DNA from: Sediminibacterium sp. C3
GTDB lineage: Bacteria; Bacteroidota; Bacteroidia; Chitinophagales; Chitinophagaceae
NCBI RefSeq assembly: GCF_000508085.1
Contig: NZ_KI669560.1
Coordinates: 836,219-900,218 of the forward strand
DNA: 64,000 bases
Reading direction: 5' to 3'
Shown here: one piece after another, positions 1 to 9,219 of the stretch
How the letters are laid out: each line of letters opens with the position of its first letter
Position numbering within the stretch: the stretch's first letter is position 1
Program-made: the position numbers and the translations under genes
The notes under the pieces: generated by a model
Seen by the model: the letters and a program-made list of their open reading frames with translations, nothing else
The model's database searches: none
What the model was told of the DNA's origin: nothing

Positions 1-1
1 A

Positions 2-922
2 GTAAGAACGCAGTTTTACAAATTGTACTATTGGCATTCAGAAGTATCCATAGCTGATCTGGGAAATATTAAAACCGGAGCCAGTCTTGCTGATAGTTAT
101 GCAGCAGTAAAAATGGTAGTAAGTGAATTGATTCAGATGGGTAAAAAAGTACTCATTTTGGGTGGCTCTCATGATATCACTACCCCTCAATATCAGGCGT
201 ATGGTTCACTGGACAAAATTATAGATGCTGTTTCGGTTGATGCCAGAATAAACCTGGATATGGACAGCCTGGAACCAGCAGATCAGTTTCTGGTGGATAT
301 GTTTACCGGAATTCCCAATCACTTAAAGCACTATACGCATATAGCTTTTCAAAGCTACTATATGCATCCGCATATGCTTGAGACGATTAATAAGCTGGGA
401 TTTGATTTCTATAGAGTAGGTAGGGTTAAAGAGGCAATTGAAGAAATGGAACCTGCTATCCGGAATAGTGAACTTTTTAGTTTTGATATTGAAGCTATTC
501 AATATGCACACGCGCCTGCAAACCGTGTAACGCCCAATGGACTAAACGGAGAAGAAGCCTGTACCTTAATGCAGTATGCAGGAATGAGCAGTATCTGTAA
601 CTCAATTGGGCTATATGGCTATGATGTAGCCAAAGACATGCACGATATGACTGCTATACAGCAGGCCCATATGATCTGGTATGTAATAGATGGAATTCAC
701 AGAGGCAAACAAGAAGCCAGTCTGGAAAACAGGAATGAATTCAATGAATTTACTATGGCGTTTGCAGAGGCTCCAACTGCATTTCTGCAAAGTAAAAGAA
801 CTGGAAGATGGTGGATGCAATTGCATGACGGTAAATTTGTAGCTTGCAGTCACAGAGATTATATCGTGGCTTGCAACAACGATATTCCAGAACGTTGGTT
901 AAGGGCTGTAGAAAGAAGTTAA
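2..922 (+). CDS. Arginase/formimidoylglutamase-family protein, 5' end outside window
   Basis: The reading frame is open from the first bases of the window, so the N-terminus lies outside it; a TTG at 23 is inside the frame and is unlikely to be the true start. The fold resembles ureohydrolases (arginase, agmatinase, HutG). A GGSHD segment corresponds to the GGDHS metal motif, and a SFDIEAI segment to the SFDxDxxDP motif. The central DAHxD motif reads DARIN, so the His and second Asp ligands are missing, and the last motif has Glu and no DP. Similar divergent proteins in Bacteroidota are often named formimidoylglutamase, but the lost ligands make hydrolase activity doubtful. It ends 10 bp before the next gene on the same strand. 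Confidence 0.7.
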   Translation, partial: VRTQFYKLYYWHSEVSIADLGNIKTGASLADSYAAVKMVVSELIQMGKKVLILGGSHDITTPQYQAYGSLDKIIDAVSVDARINLDMDSLEPADQFLVDMFTGIPNHLKHYTHIAFQSYYMHPHMLETINKLGFDFYRVGRVKEAIEEMEPAIRNSELFSFDIEAIQYAHAPANRVTPNGLNGEEACTLMQYAGMSSICNSIGLYGYDVAKDMHDMTAIQQAHMIWYVIDGIHRGKQEASLENRNEFNEFTMAFAEAPTAFLQSKRTGRWWMQLHDGKFVACSHRDYIVACNNDIPERWLRAVERS

Positions 923-932
923 AATCTGCCAA

Positions 933-2276
933 ATGAAAAAACTGTTTTCCTGTTTTGTATTGCTTTCTTTTTTTGTATCATGTAAGGTAGCTAAGACCTC
1001 AATGCAACCTGCAAAGCAAAATAAAGTTGATTTTTATCAGGAAAAAGCAGAAGAGTTTTTTTTGCAACATCCGGCATTTCAGCCAGCTCATTTGGGAGTC
1101 AGCGTATTTGATCCCGCAAGCGGAAAGTACCTGTTTAACCATCAGGCAGACAAATATTTTATTCCTGCAAGCAATACCAAAATTTTCACCTCTTATGCAG
1201 CCATGAAAAATCTGGGTGATAGTCTGATTGCCTTTCAGTATTTAAAAGATGAGGATAATATTACCCTGAGATTTACCGGTGACCCAAGTTTTTTGCACCC
1301 TGATTTTGACGAGCATCCGGCTTTTGATTTTCTACAGAAAAATGCGCCCCAGATTACCATTGTTGCTCCTAAATACACTGCAGAAGCTTTTGGAAACGGC
1401 TGGGCCTGGAACGACTTTGATGCGGATTATTCCCCAGAGAGATCCCCAATGCCAATTTATGGCAACCTGGTATATTTTGGCAAAAAAGGGAATCGTATAA
1501 CTGTAACGCCAAAAGCATTTAAAGACTCTTTGGTTATATTCTCCAGCACAGAAGATGGCAAATTCTCTATTGCCAGAAGTAAGTCGGAGAACAGTTTTAC
1601 AGTAGTTAAAAGCAATCGAAATTTTAACGGCACTGCCATTCCTTTTGTAGTGAAGCAGGATATGGAACAGCTGATGATACCTCTGCTGGAAGATACATTA
1701 AACAGAATATTGAGTTATGCAAATGAGGTTGTGCTGGATAATCCAAAATGGCAAAATTTTTATTCGCAGTCTACGGATAGTCTCTTAAAGCTCATGATGC
1801 ATCGCAGTGATAATTTTTATGCTGAACAGGTATTATTAATGGTAGGCAATCAGAAAATGGGCATCATGAATGATGCACAGGCCATTGATACCTTGTTAAA
1901 ATCGGATATGAAAGGCATGCCTCATGCCCCCAGATGGGTGGATGGAAGTGGCTTGAGTCGCTATAACTTAATGACTCCCAAAGATTTTGTATGGGTGTTG
2001 AATAAAATGAAACAAGAGCAGAACTGGAATAGGATAAAAACGATTTTCCCAACTGGAAATACAGGCACATTAGGGGGCTTGTATAAAGGATACGAAGGAA
2101 AAATCTTTGCCAAAACAGGAACCCTTTCCAGCCATGTTGCCTTAAGCGGATTCCTGATTACCAATCAGGGAAAAGAGCTGATTTTTTCTGTAATGGTAAA
2201 CGCCCATCAGTCTTCTGCTACTGTTATAAGAAAGCAAATAGAACAGTTTCTTAGTTCCATTATTAACGAACAATAA
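933..2276 (+). CDS. dacB: D-alanyl-D-alanine carboxypeptidase/endopeptidase, PBP4 type (peptidase S13), lipoprotein
   Basis: A 447-residue penicillin-binding protein of the DacB/PBP4 class, expected to trim or cut peptidoglycan peptides in the periplasm. The N-terminus is a short hydrophobic signal ending in a lipobox (FVSC, Cys17), so it is probably membrane-anchored. The three active-site motifs are present in order: SNTK at residues 80-83 (nucleophile Ser80, Lys83), an SDN triad in the HRSDNFYAE segment, and KTG in the AKTGTLSSH segment near the C-terminus. Length and motif order are normal for S13 peptidases. It follows the arginase-like gene closely and converges on mutL. Confidence 0.9.
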   Translation: MKKLFSCFVLLSFFVSCKVAKTSMQPAKQNKVDFYQEKAEEFFLQHPAFQPAHLGVSVFDPASGKYLFNHQADKYFIPASNTKIFTSYAAMKNLGDSLIAFQYLKDEDNITLRFTGDPSFLHPDFDEHPAFDFLQKNAPQITIVAPKYTAEAFGNGWAWNDFDADYSPERSPMPIYGNLVYFGKKGNRITVTPKAFKDSLVIFSSTEDGKFSIARSKSENSFTVVKSNRNFNGTAIPFVVKQDMEQLMIPLLEDTLNRILSYANEVVLDNPKWQNFYSQSTDSLLKLMMHRSDNFYAEQVLLMVGNQKMGIMNDAQAIDTLLKSDMKGMPHAPRWVDGSGLSRYNLMTPKDFVWVLNKMKQEQNWNRIKTIFPTGNTGTLGGLYKGYEGKIFAKTGTLSSHVALSGFLITNQGKELIFSVMVNAHQSSATVIRKQIEQFLSSIINEQ

Positions 2277-2291
2277 AATCACCGCTAACTG

Positions 2292-4151
2292 TTATTTATT
2301 AAATAACTGCTCCAGGTAATTGCCCTTGTATTCAATATATGTGGGGGCGCCTGAAGGACTGATATTGGGCGTATTGCAGGCAAACAAATCATTTATCAGT
2401 TTCGTCATTTCTCTTTCGTCCATGCCCGTTCCGGATTTAATGGATTGTTGTTTTGCCATACAACGAACCAGTTTCTCTCGCTGACTGAATTTAACATCAC
2501 TGCTGAAATGTTTGAATTGTTCAATCAGCATTTCAATTGCATGCTTTTCATTGCCTGGTGTTACGTCGGCAGGGGTCCCCTGAATTAAGTACTCTTGCAG
2601 TTCATCTCTTTCTATCTGATAGCCGATTAATTGTAAATCGGGTAATAATTCATCCAGCAAAACCTTATCAGGAATTGTAAGGTCCAATGGAATCGGGAAT
2701 AAACTTTTTTGTGTAGGAGCTTGTTTGCTATGTACGGCCTGACTGTATTTTTCGTACAATATTCTTTCATGGGCCAGCTGCTGATGAACAAGCAGAAAGC
2801 CTTTTTCAGTGGTAGCAATGATATAGGTTTGCTGTACCTGAAAATATTGTTGCACAACCGGTACATTCAATAACCGGTTTCCTGTGTAAGATTCTTCCAA
2901 TATCTGTTTCTCTGTTCCTGTATTTTCTTGTGTGGTATTGGATGAAAATGTAGAATGAGCAGAAGGCTCAAAAAATGATTTCCAGCTTTTCAATTCAGAT
3001 TTTGCACTGGGTTCAATTAAATGAGCCTGGTGTTTCTGAGTGAATGCTTTATAGAGGCTGGATGAAACAGCTGCATCCTTCTGGTTGCTGGTAAAAGGTT
3101 TGCTTACTGCATCCAAACCCTGAATATCTGCGTTCAATGAAAAGTCTAAAGAAGGAGCTATGCTAAATTGTGCCAATGCATGTTTGATGGCTGCCTGAAC
3201 AAATGCATACACAATCTTTTCATCCTCAAACTTAATTTCCTGTTTGGTTGGATGCACATTGATGTCTACCTGACCCGGATCTAAATCTATATACAGCACA
3301 TAGCTGGGAAAACTATCTTTTGCAATCAATCCTTCAAACGCCGCATTCACTGCATGATTTAAGTAAGCACTTTTAATGAAACGATTATTCACAAAGAAAT
3401 ACTGATCACCTCTTGTTTTCCGAGCAGTATCGGGTTTGCCAATAAAGCCGCTGATATTCATATAATCTGTTTCTTCTGAAACCGTCACCAATTTTGCATT
3501 ATAACTGTTGCCTAAAATCTGTACAATTCTTTGCTTGCGTGAACCGGCTTCCAGATGGTATACTTCCTGACCATTGCTTTTTAAAGAGAAAAATATTGCT
3601 GGATTAGCCATGGCAACCCGGATGAATTCATCCATGATATGCCGCATTTCGGCTGCATTACTCTTTAAGAAATTTCTGCGGGCAGGAACATTAAAGAATA
3701 AATTTTTCATGCTGATACTGGTGCCTACTGCAGCGGTACAGGCTTCCTGACGAATTACTTTGCTGTTTTCCACTTCTACCCAACAACCCAGTTCATCTTC
3801 TGCTCTTCTGGTTTTTAATTCAACTTGTGATACCGCAGCTACCGATGCCAATGCTTCTCCTCTGAATCCCATGGTGCTGATTCGGAACAAATCTTCAATC
3901 TGTCTGATTTTACTGGTAGCATGTCTTTCAAATGCTATGCTGGCATCTTCCGGACTCATGCCCTTGCCATTGTCTATTACCTGAATCAGTGCCTTTCCGG
4001 CGTCATTTACCAGTAATTGTATTTGTGTAGCACCAGCGTCCACTGCATTCTCCAATAATTCCTTCACTGCACTGGCAGGTCTTTGAATTACTTCACCAGC
4101 AGCGATCTGATTGGCTATATGATCAGGTAAAAGGTGTATAGAATTGCTCAC
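2292..4151 (-). CDS. mutL: DNA mismatch repair protein MutL
   Basis: A 619-residue MutL, the ATP-dependent matchmaker between MutS and downstream repair factors. The N-terminal GHKL ATPase is clear: ELLENAVDAGA at about residues 31-41, DNGKGM at 60-65 and GFRGEAL at 95-101. A linker of about residues 330-425 leads to the C-terminal dimerization domain. The endonuclease motif DQHAxxExxxxE is replaced by HQQLAHERILYE (456-467), and CPHGRP by SPSGAP (598-603), so the metal site of latent-nuclease MutLs appears absent. The start is GTG at 4151; no ATG lies nearby. The gene converges with dacB, with only 15 bp between their ends. Confidence 0.95.
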   Translation of the reverse strand: MSNSIHLLPDHIANQIAAGEVIQRPASAVKELLENAVDAGATQIQLLVNDAGKALIQVIDNGKGMSPEDASIAFERHATSKIRQIEDLFRISTMGFRGEALASVAAVSQVELKTRRAEDELGCWVEVENSKVIRQEACTAAVGTSISMKNLFFNVPARRNFLKSNAAEMRHIMDEFIRVAMANPAIFFSLKSNGQEVYHLEAGSRKQRIVQILGNSYNAKLVTVSEETDYMNISGFIGKPDTARKTRGDQYFFVNNRFIKSAYLNHAVNAAFEGLIAKDSFPSYVLYIDLDPGQVDINVHPTKQEIKFEDEKIVYAFVQAAIKHALAQFSIAPSLDFSLNADIQGLDAVSKPFTSNQKDAAVSSSLYKAFTQKHQAHLIEPSAKSELKSWKSFFEPSAHSTFSSNTTQENTGTEKQILEESYTGNRLLNVPVVQQYFQVQQTYIIATTEKGFLLVHQQLAHERILYEKYSQAVHSKQAPTQKSLFPIPLDLTIPDKVLLDELLPDLQLIGYQIERDELQEYLIQGTPADVTPGNEKHAIEMLIEQFKHFSSDVKFSQREKLVRCMAKQQSIKSGTGMDEREMTKLINDLFACNTPNISPSGAPTYIEYKGNYLEQLFNK

Positions 4152-4261
4152 AATATTGTCTCCTGCGCTTATTACTCAAAAAATAAAAGTTTGTAAAAAT
4201 AAGATTCCTCCACCAACTGCAAGGTACAGTTGCCCTAAATTTGCGGTTAAATTGAGTGAAT

Positions 4262-5989
4262 ATGCACCCGAAAGCTGCGATACAGAAGATTCCCAGAAGT
4301 TTTTTGCCTGCTGATTATATGGTAACTGACTGGAATAGCCTGGAGCCCTATTTTATAGAGTTGTCTGAAAGACCCCTGAATAATAAAGCAGATTTATCGC
4401 AATGGCTGCAGGATTTGAGTGAACTGGAGGCAGTGGTAAGTGAAGACGCTTGCTGGAGACAAATTAAAATGACCTGCGATACTACAGATAAAACACTGGA
4501 GGAGGCGTTTACTTATTTCTGCATGGAAATTCAGCCTAAGCTACAGTCTTATGCGGATCAGCTGAACAAAAAACTAATTAACTGTCCATACACCAATGAG
4601 CTGGACCAGTCGCTTTATCATACTTATCTGCGTTCCGTAAGAAAAAGCATTGAATTGTTCAGAGAAGAAAATATTCCTATTGCCGCTGAGCTAAGTGTTT
4701 TGCAGCAACAATACGGAGCGATTGCCGGAAGGATGACTATTGAAGTAGATGGAAAAGAGTATACCTTACAACAGGCAGCCAAGTTTCTGGAGAGTAGTGA
4801 CAGAAAATTACGTGAATCTGTTTATTATAAAATTCAGGATCGTAGAAAGCAAGACGAAAATGCGATGCATGAGTTGTACTCCACCCTGATAGCCAAACGT
4901 CATCAGATAGCGGTGAATGCAGGTTTTGAAAATTACAGAGACTATAAGTTTAAAGAACTGGGTCGCTTTGATTATACCAAGGAAGATTGTTTTCAGTTTC
5001 ATGAAGCCGTGAAGCAATATGTATTGCCGCTGGTGAACGAAATCTATGAAAGAAAACGTCAAAAGCTGGGACTGGATACATTAAGGCCCTGGGATACTGA
5101 AGCAGAGCCTGCTGGAACACAACCTTTAAAACCGTTTACTACGGGTGAAGATTTATACGAAAAGACAGTAAAATGTTTTGATCAGCTGAATCCATTCTTT
5201 GCGGATTGCCTTCGCAAAATGAAAGAGATGAATCATTTTGATTTGGAGAGCCGCAAGGGTAAGGCTCCGGGAGGTTACAACTGTCCTTTGGCAGAAAGCG
5301 GAGCTCCTTTTATTTTTATGAATGCAGCCGGACAAATGAGTGATGTAACAACTATGGTGCACGAGGGCGGACATGCGGTGCATTCTTTTTTGGCACATCC
5401 GCTTCCTTTATCTGCTTTCAAGGAATATCCAATGGAAATTGCAGAGGTAGCCAGTATGGCAATGGAGCTTTTCAGTATGGATCACTGGCAGGCATTTTTT
5501 GATAATGAATCTGATTTGCTTAGAGCCAAAGAACATCAGTTGGAAAGAACCATCACCATCTTCCCATGGATTGCCATCATCGATAAGTTTCAGCACTGGG
5601 TATATGAGCATCCACAGCACAGCGTTGAAGAAAGAACAGCTGCCTGGATGAATATTCTTACTGAATTCTCCACATCAGCAATTGATTATACAGGGTTGGA
5701 TGCCTACAGAGCTATTGGCTGGCAAAGACAATTGCATTTATTTGAAGTGCCCTTCTACTATATTGAATACGGTATTGCACAATTGGGTGCTATAGGTCTT
5801 TGGATGCAATACAAGAATAATCCCGAACAGGCCTTGGAAAACTATATGAATGCCCTGAGTTTGGGAGGCACAAAAACATTACCTGAATTGTACAAAACTG
5901 CCGGACTGGAATTTAATCTAACTCCTGCCTATATTAAAACCCTTATGGAATTTGTAAAAACCGAAATGGATCAGCTTATTCCGGCTTAG
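4262..5989 (+). CDS. M3 family oligoendopeptidase (PepF-like zinc metallopeptidase)
   Basis: A soluble peptidase of about 575 residues that should cleave short peptides in the cytoplasm. The zinc site HEGGH falls at about residues 367-371, embedded in a TTMVHEGGHAVHSF segment typical of M3/PepF enzymes, with a downstream EVASMAMELFS helix supplying the third ligand (Glu). No signal peptide is seen. The frame also allows a GTG at 4256, but the ATG at 4262 is the simpler start. Its 3' end overlaps the convergent ricT-like gene by 14 bp. Confidence 0.9.
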   Translation: MHPKAAIQKIPRSFLPADYMVTDWNSLEPYFIELSERPLNNKADLSQWLQDLSELEAVVSEDACWRQIKMTCDTTDKTLEEAFTYFCMEIQPKLQSYADQLNKKLINCPYTNELDQSLYHTYLRSVRKSIELFREENIPIAAELSVLQQQYGAIAGRMTIEVDGKEYTLQQAAKFLESSDRKLRESVYYKIQDRRKQDENAMHELYSTLIAKRHQIAVNAGFENYRDYKFKELGRFDYTKEDCFQFHEAVKQYVLPLVNEIYERKRQKLGLDTLRPWDTEAEPAGTQPLKPFTTGEDLYEKTVKCFDQLNPFFADCLRKMKEMNHFDLESRKGKAPGGYNCPLAESGAPFIFMNAAGQMSDVTTMVHEGGHAVHSFLAHPLPLSAFKEYPMEIAEVASMAMELFSMDHWQAFFDNESDLLRAKEHQLERTITIFPWIAIIDKFQHWVYEHPQHSVEERTAAWMNILTEFSTSAIDYTGLDAYRAIGWQRQLHLFEVPFYYIEYGIAQLGAIGLWMQYKNNPEQALENYMNALSLGGTKTLPELYKTAGLEFNLTPAYIKTLMEFVKTEMDQLIPA

Positions 5990-7373
5990 GTCCGTTCTCA
6001 GGTCTGGAATTATTCCCGTTATTTGGCCTATTGGCGGGACCATTATTCGGCTGAACGGGCCTGTTGGGTCTGTTTGGCTGAGGTCCACGGGGTCCGCGAG
6101 GAGCATTCGGATTGTTTTGCTGTGGTCTTCTGGGTCCCTGCCCCTGATTTTGACCACCACCCTGATTTTGCCCCCCTTGTTGAGGACTTCTGTTGGGCCC
6201 CTGGTTGGGTTGGTTCCTGCCTTGTGGTGCATTACCCTGCTGACCACGTTGGTTATTTCTTTGCTGATCTCTTCTTCTTCGGTCGTTTTTCTCCAATGTT
6301 TTTAAACTGATTTGTCCAACCAGTTCAACAAATGCAGGTTCCGCCTCTTTCTGTTTATTGCTTACAATTTCAACAGCCTGTAATTCATCTACTCTTTGAC
6401 CCTGCTTGTTCAGGCGTTTAATCTCTTTAACGCGATCAATGGTTAATGGATAGTGCTTGGTATTATTGGGCAGCACATACCACATTAAATTTTTAAAAAT
6501 ATCTTTTTTAATCAGATGAGCGGTTCCCATTGCTGTATCCAATGTGTCAGCATAATCAGGGAATTGCTGAAGTGCATCTAAATAAGTATCCAGTTCGTAG
6601 TTCAGGCAACATTTTAAACGGCCGCACTGACCACTTAACTTGGTCTGATTAATAGAAAGGTTTTGATAGCGTGCTGCGGTAGTATTTACGCTTTTGAAAT
6701 CGTTCAACCAGGTACTGCAACAAAGTTCTCTGCCACAGGAACCAATACCACCTAGTTTTGCAGCTTCTTGTCTAATACCAATCTGTCTCATTTCTACCTT
6801 GATCTTGAAATCACTGGCAAAAATTTTAATCATTTCCCTGAAGTCAACGCGATCATCAGCGGTATAGAAGAAAGTTCCTTTTTTACCATCTGCCTGAATT
6901 TCAACTTCACTTAGTTTCATTTGCAGATTCAGGCTTCTGGCGATGGTTCTGCTTCTGGCCAGAATTTCTTTTTCACGGCCTTTACTTATTTCAAAACTCT
7001 CAATATCTCTTTCCGTACTTTTTCTGAGAATTTTTTTCATCTCGGGGCTGAACTCGTCAATCTGTCTTTTCTTTAATTGCATACGAACCAGTTCGCCGGT
7101 GAGGCTCACTTCACCCACATCAAAACCACTTACGCCTTCAACGGTAACGTATTCCCCTTTTTCAAAATATTGTAGTGTAGGATTTCTATAGTATTCCTTT
7201 CTGCTTCCCTGCTTAAAGCTAACTTCTACCACGCGGCAGCTGCTTTCAGGATCGCTGAAAGGCAGATTCATTAGCCAGTCGTGCACATTTAAACGATTGC
7301 ATCCGCCCGTGCTGCACCCTCCATTACTTTTACAGCCGTTAGGCTTTCCTGTTCCACAAGATCCACATCCCAT
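5976..7373 (-). CDS. PSP1 domain protein, RicT-like, with low-complexity C-terminal tail
   Basis: A 465-residue protein whose central part (about residues 45-320) is the PSP1 domain of RicT/YaaT, recognised from the GSCGRELCCSTWL and CGRLKCCLNYE cysteine clusters. RicT proteins form Fe-S-containing complexes that affect RNA maturation and development in Bacillus; the role in Bacteroidota is not settled. The first 26 residues hold six cysteines in Gly-rich spacing (MGCGSCGTG...), and the last 90 or so are Pro/Gln/Asn/Gly/Arg rich and probably disordered. The gene lies 35 bp downstream of holB on the same strand, echoing the yaaT-holB neighbourhood of Firmicutes, so co-transcription is likely. 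Confidence 0.85.
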   Translation of the reverse strand: MGCGSCGTGKPNGCKSNGGCSTGGCNRLNVHDWLMNLPFSDPESSCRVVEVSFKQGSRKEYYRNPTLQYFEKGEYVTVEGVSGFDVGEVSLTGELVRMQLKKRQIDEFSPEMKKILRKSTERDIESFEISKGREKEILARSRTIARSLNLQMKLSEVEIQADGKKGTFFYTADDRVDFREMIKIFASDFKIKVEMRQIGIRQEAAKLGGIGSCGRELCCSTWLNDFKSVNTTAARYQNLSINQTKLSGQCGRLKCCLNYELDTYLDALQQFPDYADTLDTAMGTAHLIKKDIFKNLMWYVLPNNTKHYPLTIDRVKEIKRLNKQGQRVDELQAVEIVSNKQKEAEPAFVELVGQISLKTLEKNDRRRRDQQRNNQRGQQGNAPQGRNQPNQGPNRSPQQGGQNQGGGQNQGQGPRRPQQNNPNAPRGPRGPQPNRPNRPVQPNNGPANRPNNGNNSRPENGPKPE

Positions 7374-7408
7374 ATATATATGTAAATAAAAAGTTCTTTA
7401 ATTGATAC

Positions 7409-8608
7409 CTATTTACTCAAAATTAGGGTTTTGTTCTGAATGATATGGTATAGTTTAATGGTCAGTGCCTGAAACAGCATTTTGGCGTGGGCATTGCGTT
7501 CTATGTAGTAAGCGGCCTTGTCCAGCTCCTCAATCATACATTCCTGCTGACTAACGGAAGCAATTTTATTCAGTCTTTTGGCAAAGTCTTTTTCCTCAGC
7601 TGCCACTTTAATCTGTTCCTCGCCCATTACGCGAATACGAATGCTTTGTTCCAGCAAGTGGTTGAAATAACGTAGAAATTGTTTTTGTTTTTCTCTTCCC
7701 AGTCTGCTGACTTCATCAATAAATTTCAGTTGAGCGGCCGGTCCGGTTTTCAGCATGGCATTCAACCATTCTCTTAACAAAGACTGCCAGTCTTCGTCGG
7801 CATGTTGTAATAAATGCAGGGCTTCCCTGTAGTTGCCCTCACAAATCCCTGTAATTTGTCTCGCTGTTTCTTCATTGGCTTTGGCACGTTCAGTCAAAGC
7901 TTTTTCAATATCTGCATCTTCCAATGCTGGAATACGAACCAATTGACACCTGCTTAAAATAGTAGGCAGAATCGATTCTTCATTTTCAGCAACCAGAATG
8001 AAAACGGTATTGGGCGGAGGCTCTTCAATCAACTTTAAAAGTTTGTTCCCCTCTTTGCCCAGGTATTCGGGCATCCAAAGCAATAAAACCTTGTATCTGC
8101 TTTCAAAACTTTTTAAACTCAGCTCCCTGATAATCTGGTTGCATTCTTCCGCTGTAATATTTCCCTGTTTGTTTTCGGCACCAATACTTTGCAACCAGTC
8201 GTAAACATTACCATAAGGCATGGTTTCAACAAAGCTTCTCCACTCTTCAATATAATCTGCGCTTACGGGCTTATCTCCAGATTTTCTGGGAATAACGGGA
8301 TAAGTAAAATGCAAATCGGGGTGCACCAGTTTATCTGCTCTTACATAGGCAGGTTGGTTGGCTATTTGTTCGGGGGGAATAAAACCGCCTGAAGGTTCCA
8401 ATGCCGTCATTCCACCAAAAAGATCTTCTACTACCGGGGCTTCGGCAGGAAGGCTTACAATATATTGCGCAAAAGCAAGGGCAAGTGGAAGTCCACCTGC
8501 CCCTTCTTTTGCCAGGAATAATAATGCGTGGCTAAGTCTGTTATGTTCAACCATTTCAGCCAAATGCTGCTTAATGGTATCCTGTCCTATTACATCTGAA
8601 AAAAGCAT
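7409..8608 (-). CDS. holB: DNA polymerase III subunit delta' (clamp-loader)
   Basis: A 399-residue AAA+ family clamp-loader subunit. The N-terminal segment FSDVIGQDTIKQHL and the sensor regions (LLWMPEYLGKEGNKLLKLIEEPP, then LSRCQ) match DnaX/HolB proteins. The P-loop position lacks the GKT residues (LAKEGAGGLPLAL), as expected for delta', which does not hydrolyse ATP. It would act with delta and tau/gamma to load the beta clamp. It is upstream of, and in line with, the ricT-like gene. Confidence 0.88.
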   Translation of the reverse strand: MLFSDVIGQDTIKQHLAEMVEHNRLSHALLFLAKEGAGGLPLALAFAQYIVSLPAEAPVVEDLFGGMTALEPSGGFIPPEQIANQPAYVRADKLVHPDLHFTYPVIPRKSGDKPVSADYIEEWRSFVETMPYGNVYDWLQSIGAENKQGNITAEECNQIIRELSLKSFESRYKVLLLWMPEYLGKEGNKLLKLIEEPPPNTVFILVAENEESILPTILSRCQLVRIPALEDADIEKALTERAKANEETARQITGICEGNYREALHLLQHADEDWQSLLREWLNAMLKTGPAAQLKFIDEVSRLGREKQKQFLRYFNHLLEQSIRIRVMGEEQIKVAAEEKDFAKRLNKIASVSQQECMIEELDKAAYYIERNAHAKMLFQALTIKLYHIIQNKTLILSK

Positions 8609-8628
8609 CTGTAAAAATAGCTGAAAAA

Positions 8629-9162
8629 CTATTTTACATACTTTAAAATTTCTTCGCTGTCTGGTTTTACTTTGCTAGGATAATAAGCAATCATTTTTCC
8701 ATTTTCATCCAGCAGGAATTTCCCAAAATTCCAGCCTACTTCTGCATCCAGTACACCATTCTCTGCTTTTGCAGTCAGCCATTTGTAGATGGGTGCCATA
8801 TCGTTTCCTTTAACACTTACTTTGCTGGCCATTGGAAAGCTTACGCCAAAACGAGCTTTGCAAAAGTCCTGGATTTCACTATCTGAACCTGGCTCCTGAC
8901 CTCCAAAATTATTGGCTGGAAATCCTACGATTACCAGTTTGTCTTTGTGGGCTTCATACACTTTTTGTAAAGCTTCATATTGAGGGGTGTAGCCACATTT
9001 GGAAGCCGTGTTTACTACTAGTATCTTTTTTCCTTTAAAGCTGGAAAAATCAATGGTTTTGCCATCAATCGACTTTACTTTAAAACTATGAATGCTGGGT
9101 CCGCCGGGTAGGGTAAATGCACTAAGCATAACAAAGCTGATGATTGAAAGAAAGTATTTCAT
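8629..9162 (-). CDS. Glutathione peroxidase-family thiol peroxidase, exported
   Basis: A 177-residue protein with a thioredoxin fold. The catalytic Cys is Cys56 in NTASKCGYTPQYEAL (the selenocysteine position of mammalian GPx). The GFPANNFGGQEPGS loop and WNFGKFLLDENG segment supply the conserved Gln and Trp/Asn. Bacterial members usually use thioredoxin rather than glutathione. The first 20 or so residues form a hydrophobic signal peptide, so the enzyme probably acts in the periplasm against peroxides. It stands alone between holB and comF on the same strand. Confidence 0.92.
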   Translation of the reverse strand: MKYFLSIISFVMLSAFTLPGGPSIHSFKVKSIDGKTIDFSSFKGKKILVVNTASKCGYTPQYEALQKVYEAHKDKLVIVGFPANNFGGQEPGSDSEIQDFCKARFGVSFPMASKVSVKGNDMAPIYKWLTAKAENGVLDAEVGWNFGKFLLDENGKMIAYYPSKVKPDSEEILKYVK

Positions 9163-9219
9163 GCGTTTTTATTTATATAACGAAACTAAGCAGAAAAAGT
9201 TGATGCAGTAAGGGGTAGT

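Noticed and set aside
5918..6310. Open frames on both strands across the tail of the RicT-like gene
   Set aside because: They are shadows of the low-complexity Pro/Gln/Asn-rich C-terminus.
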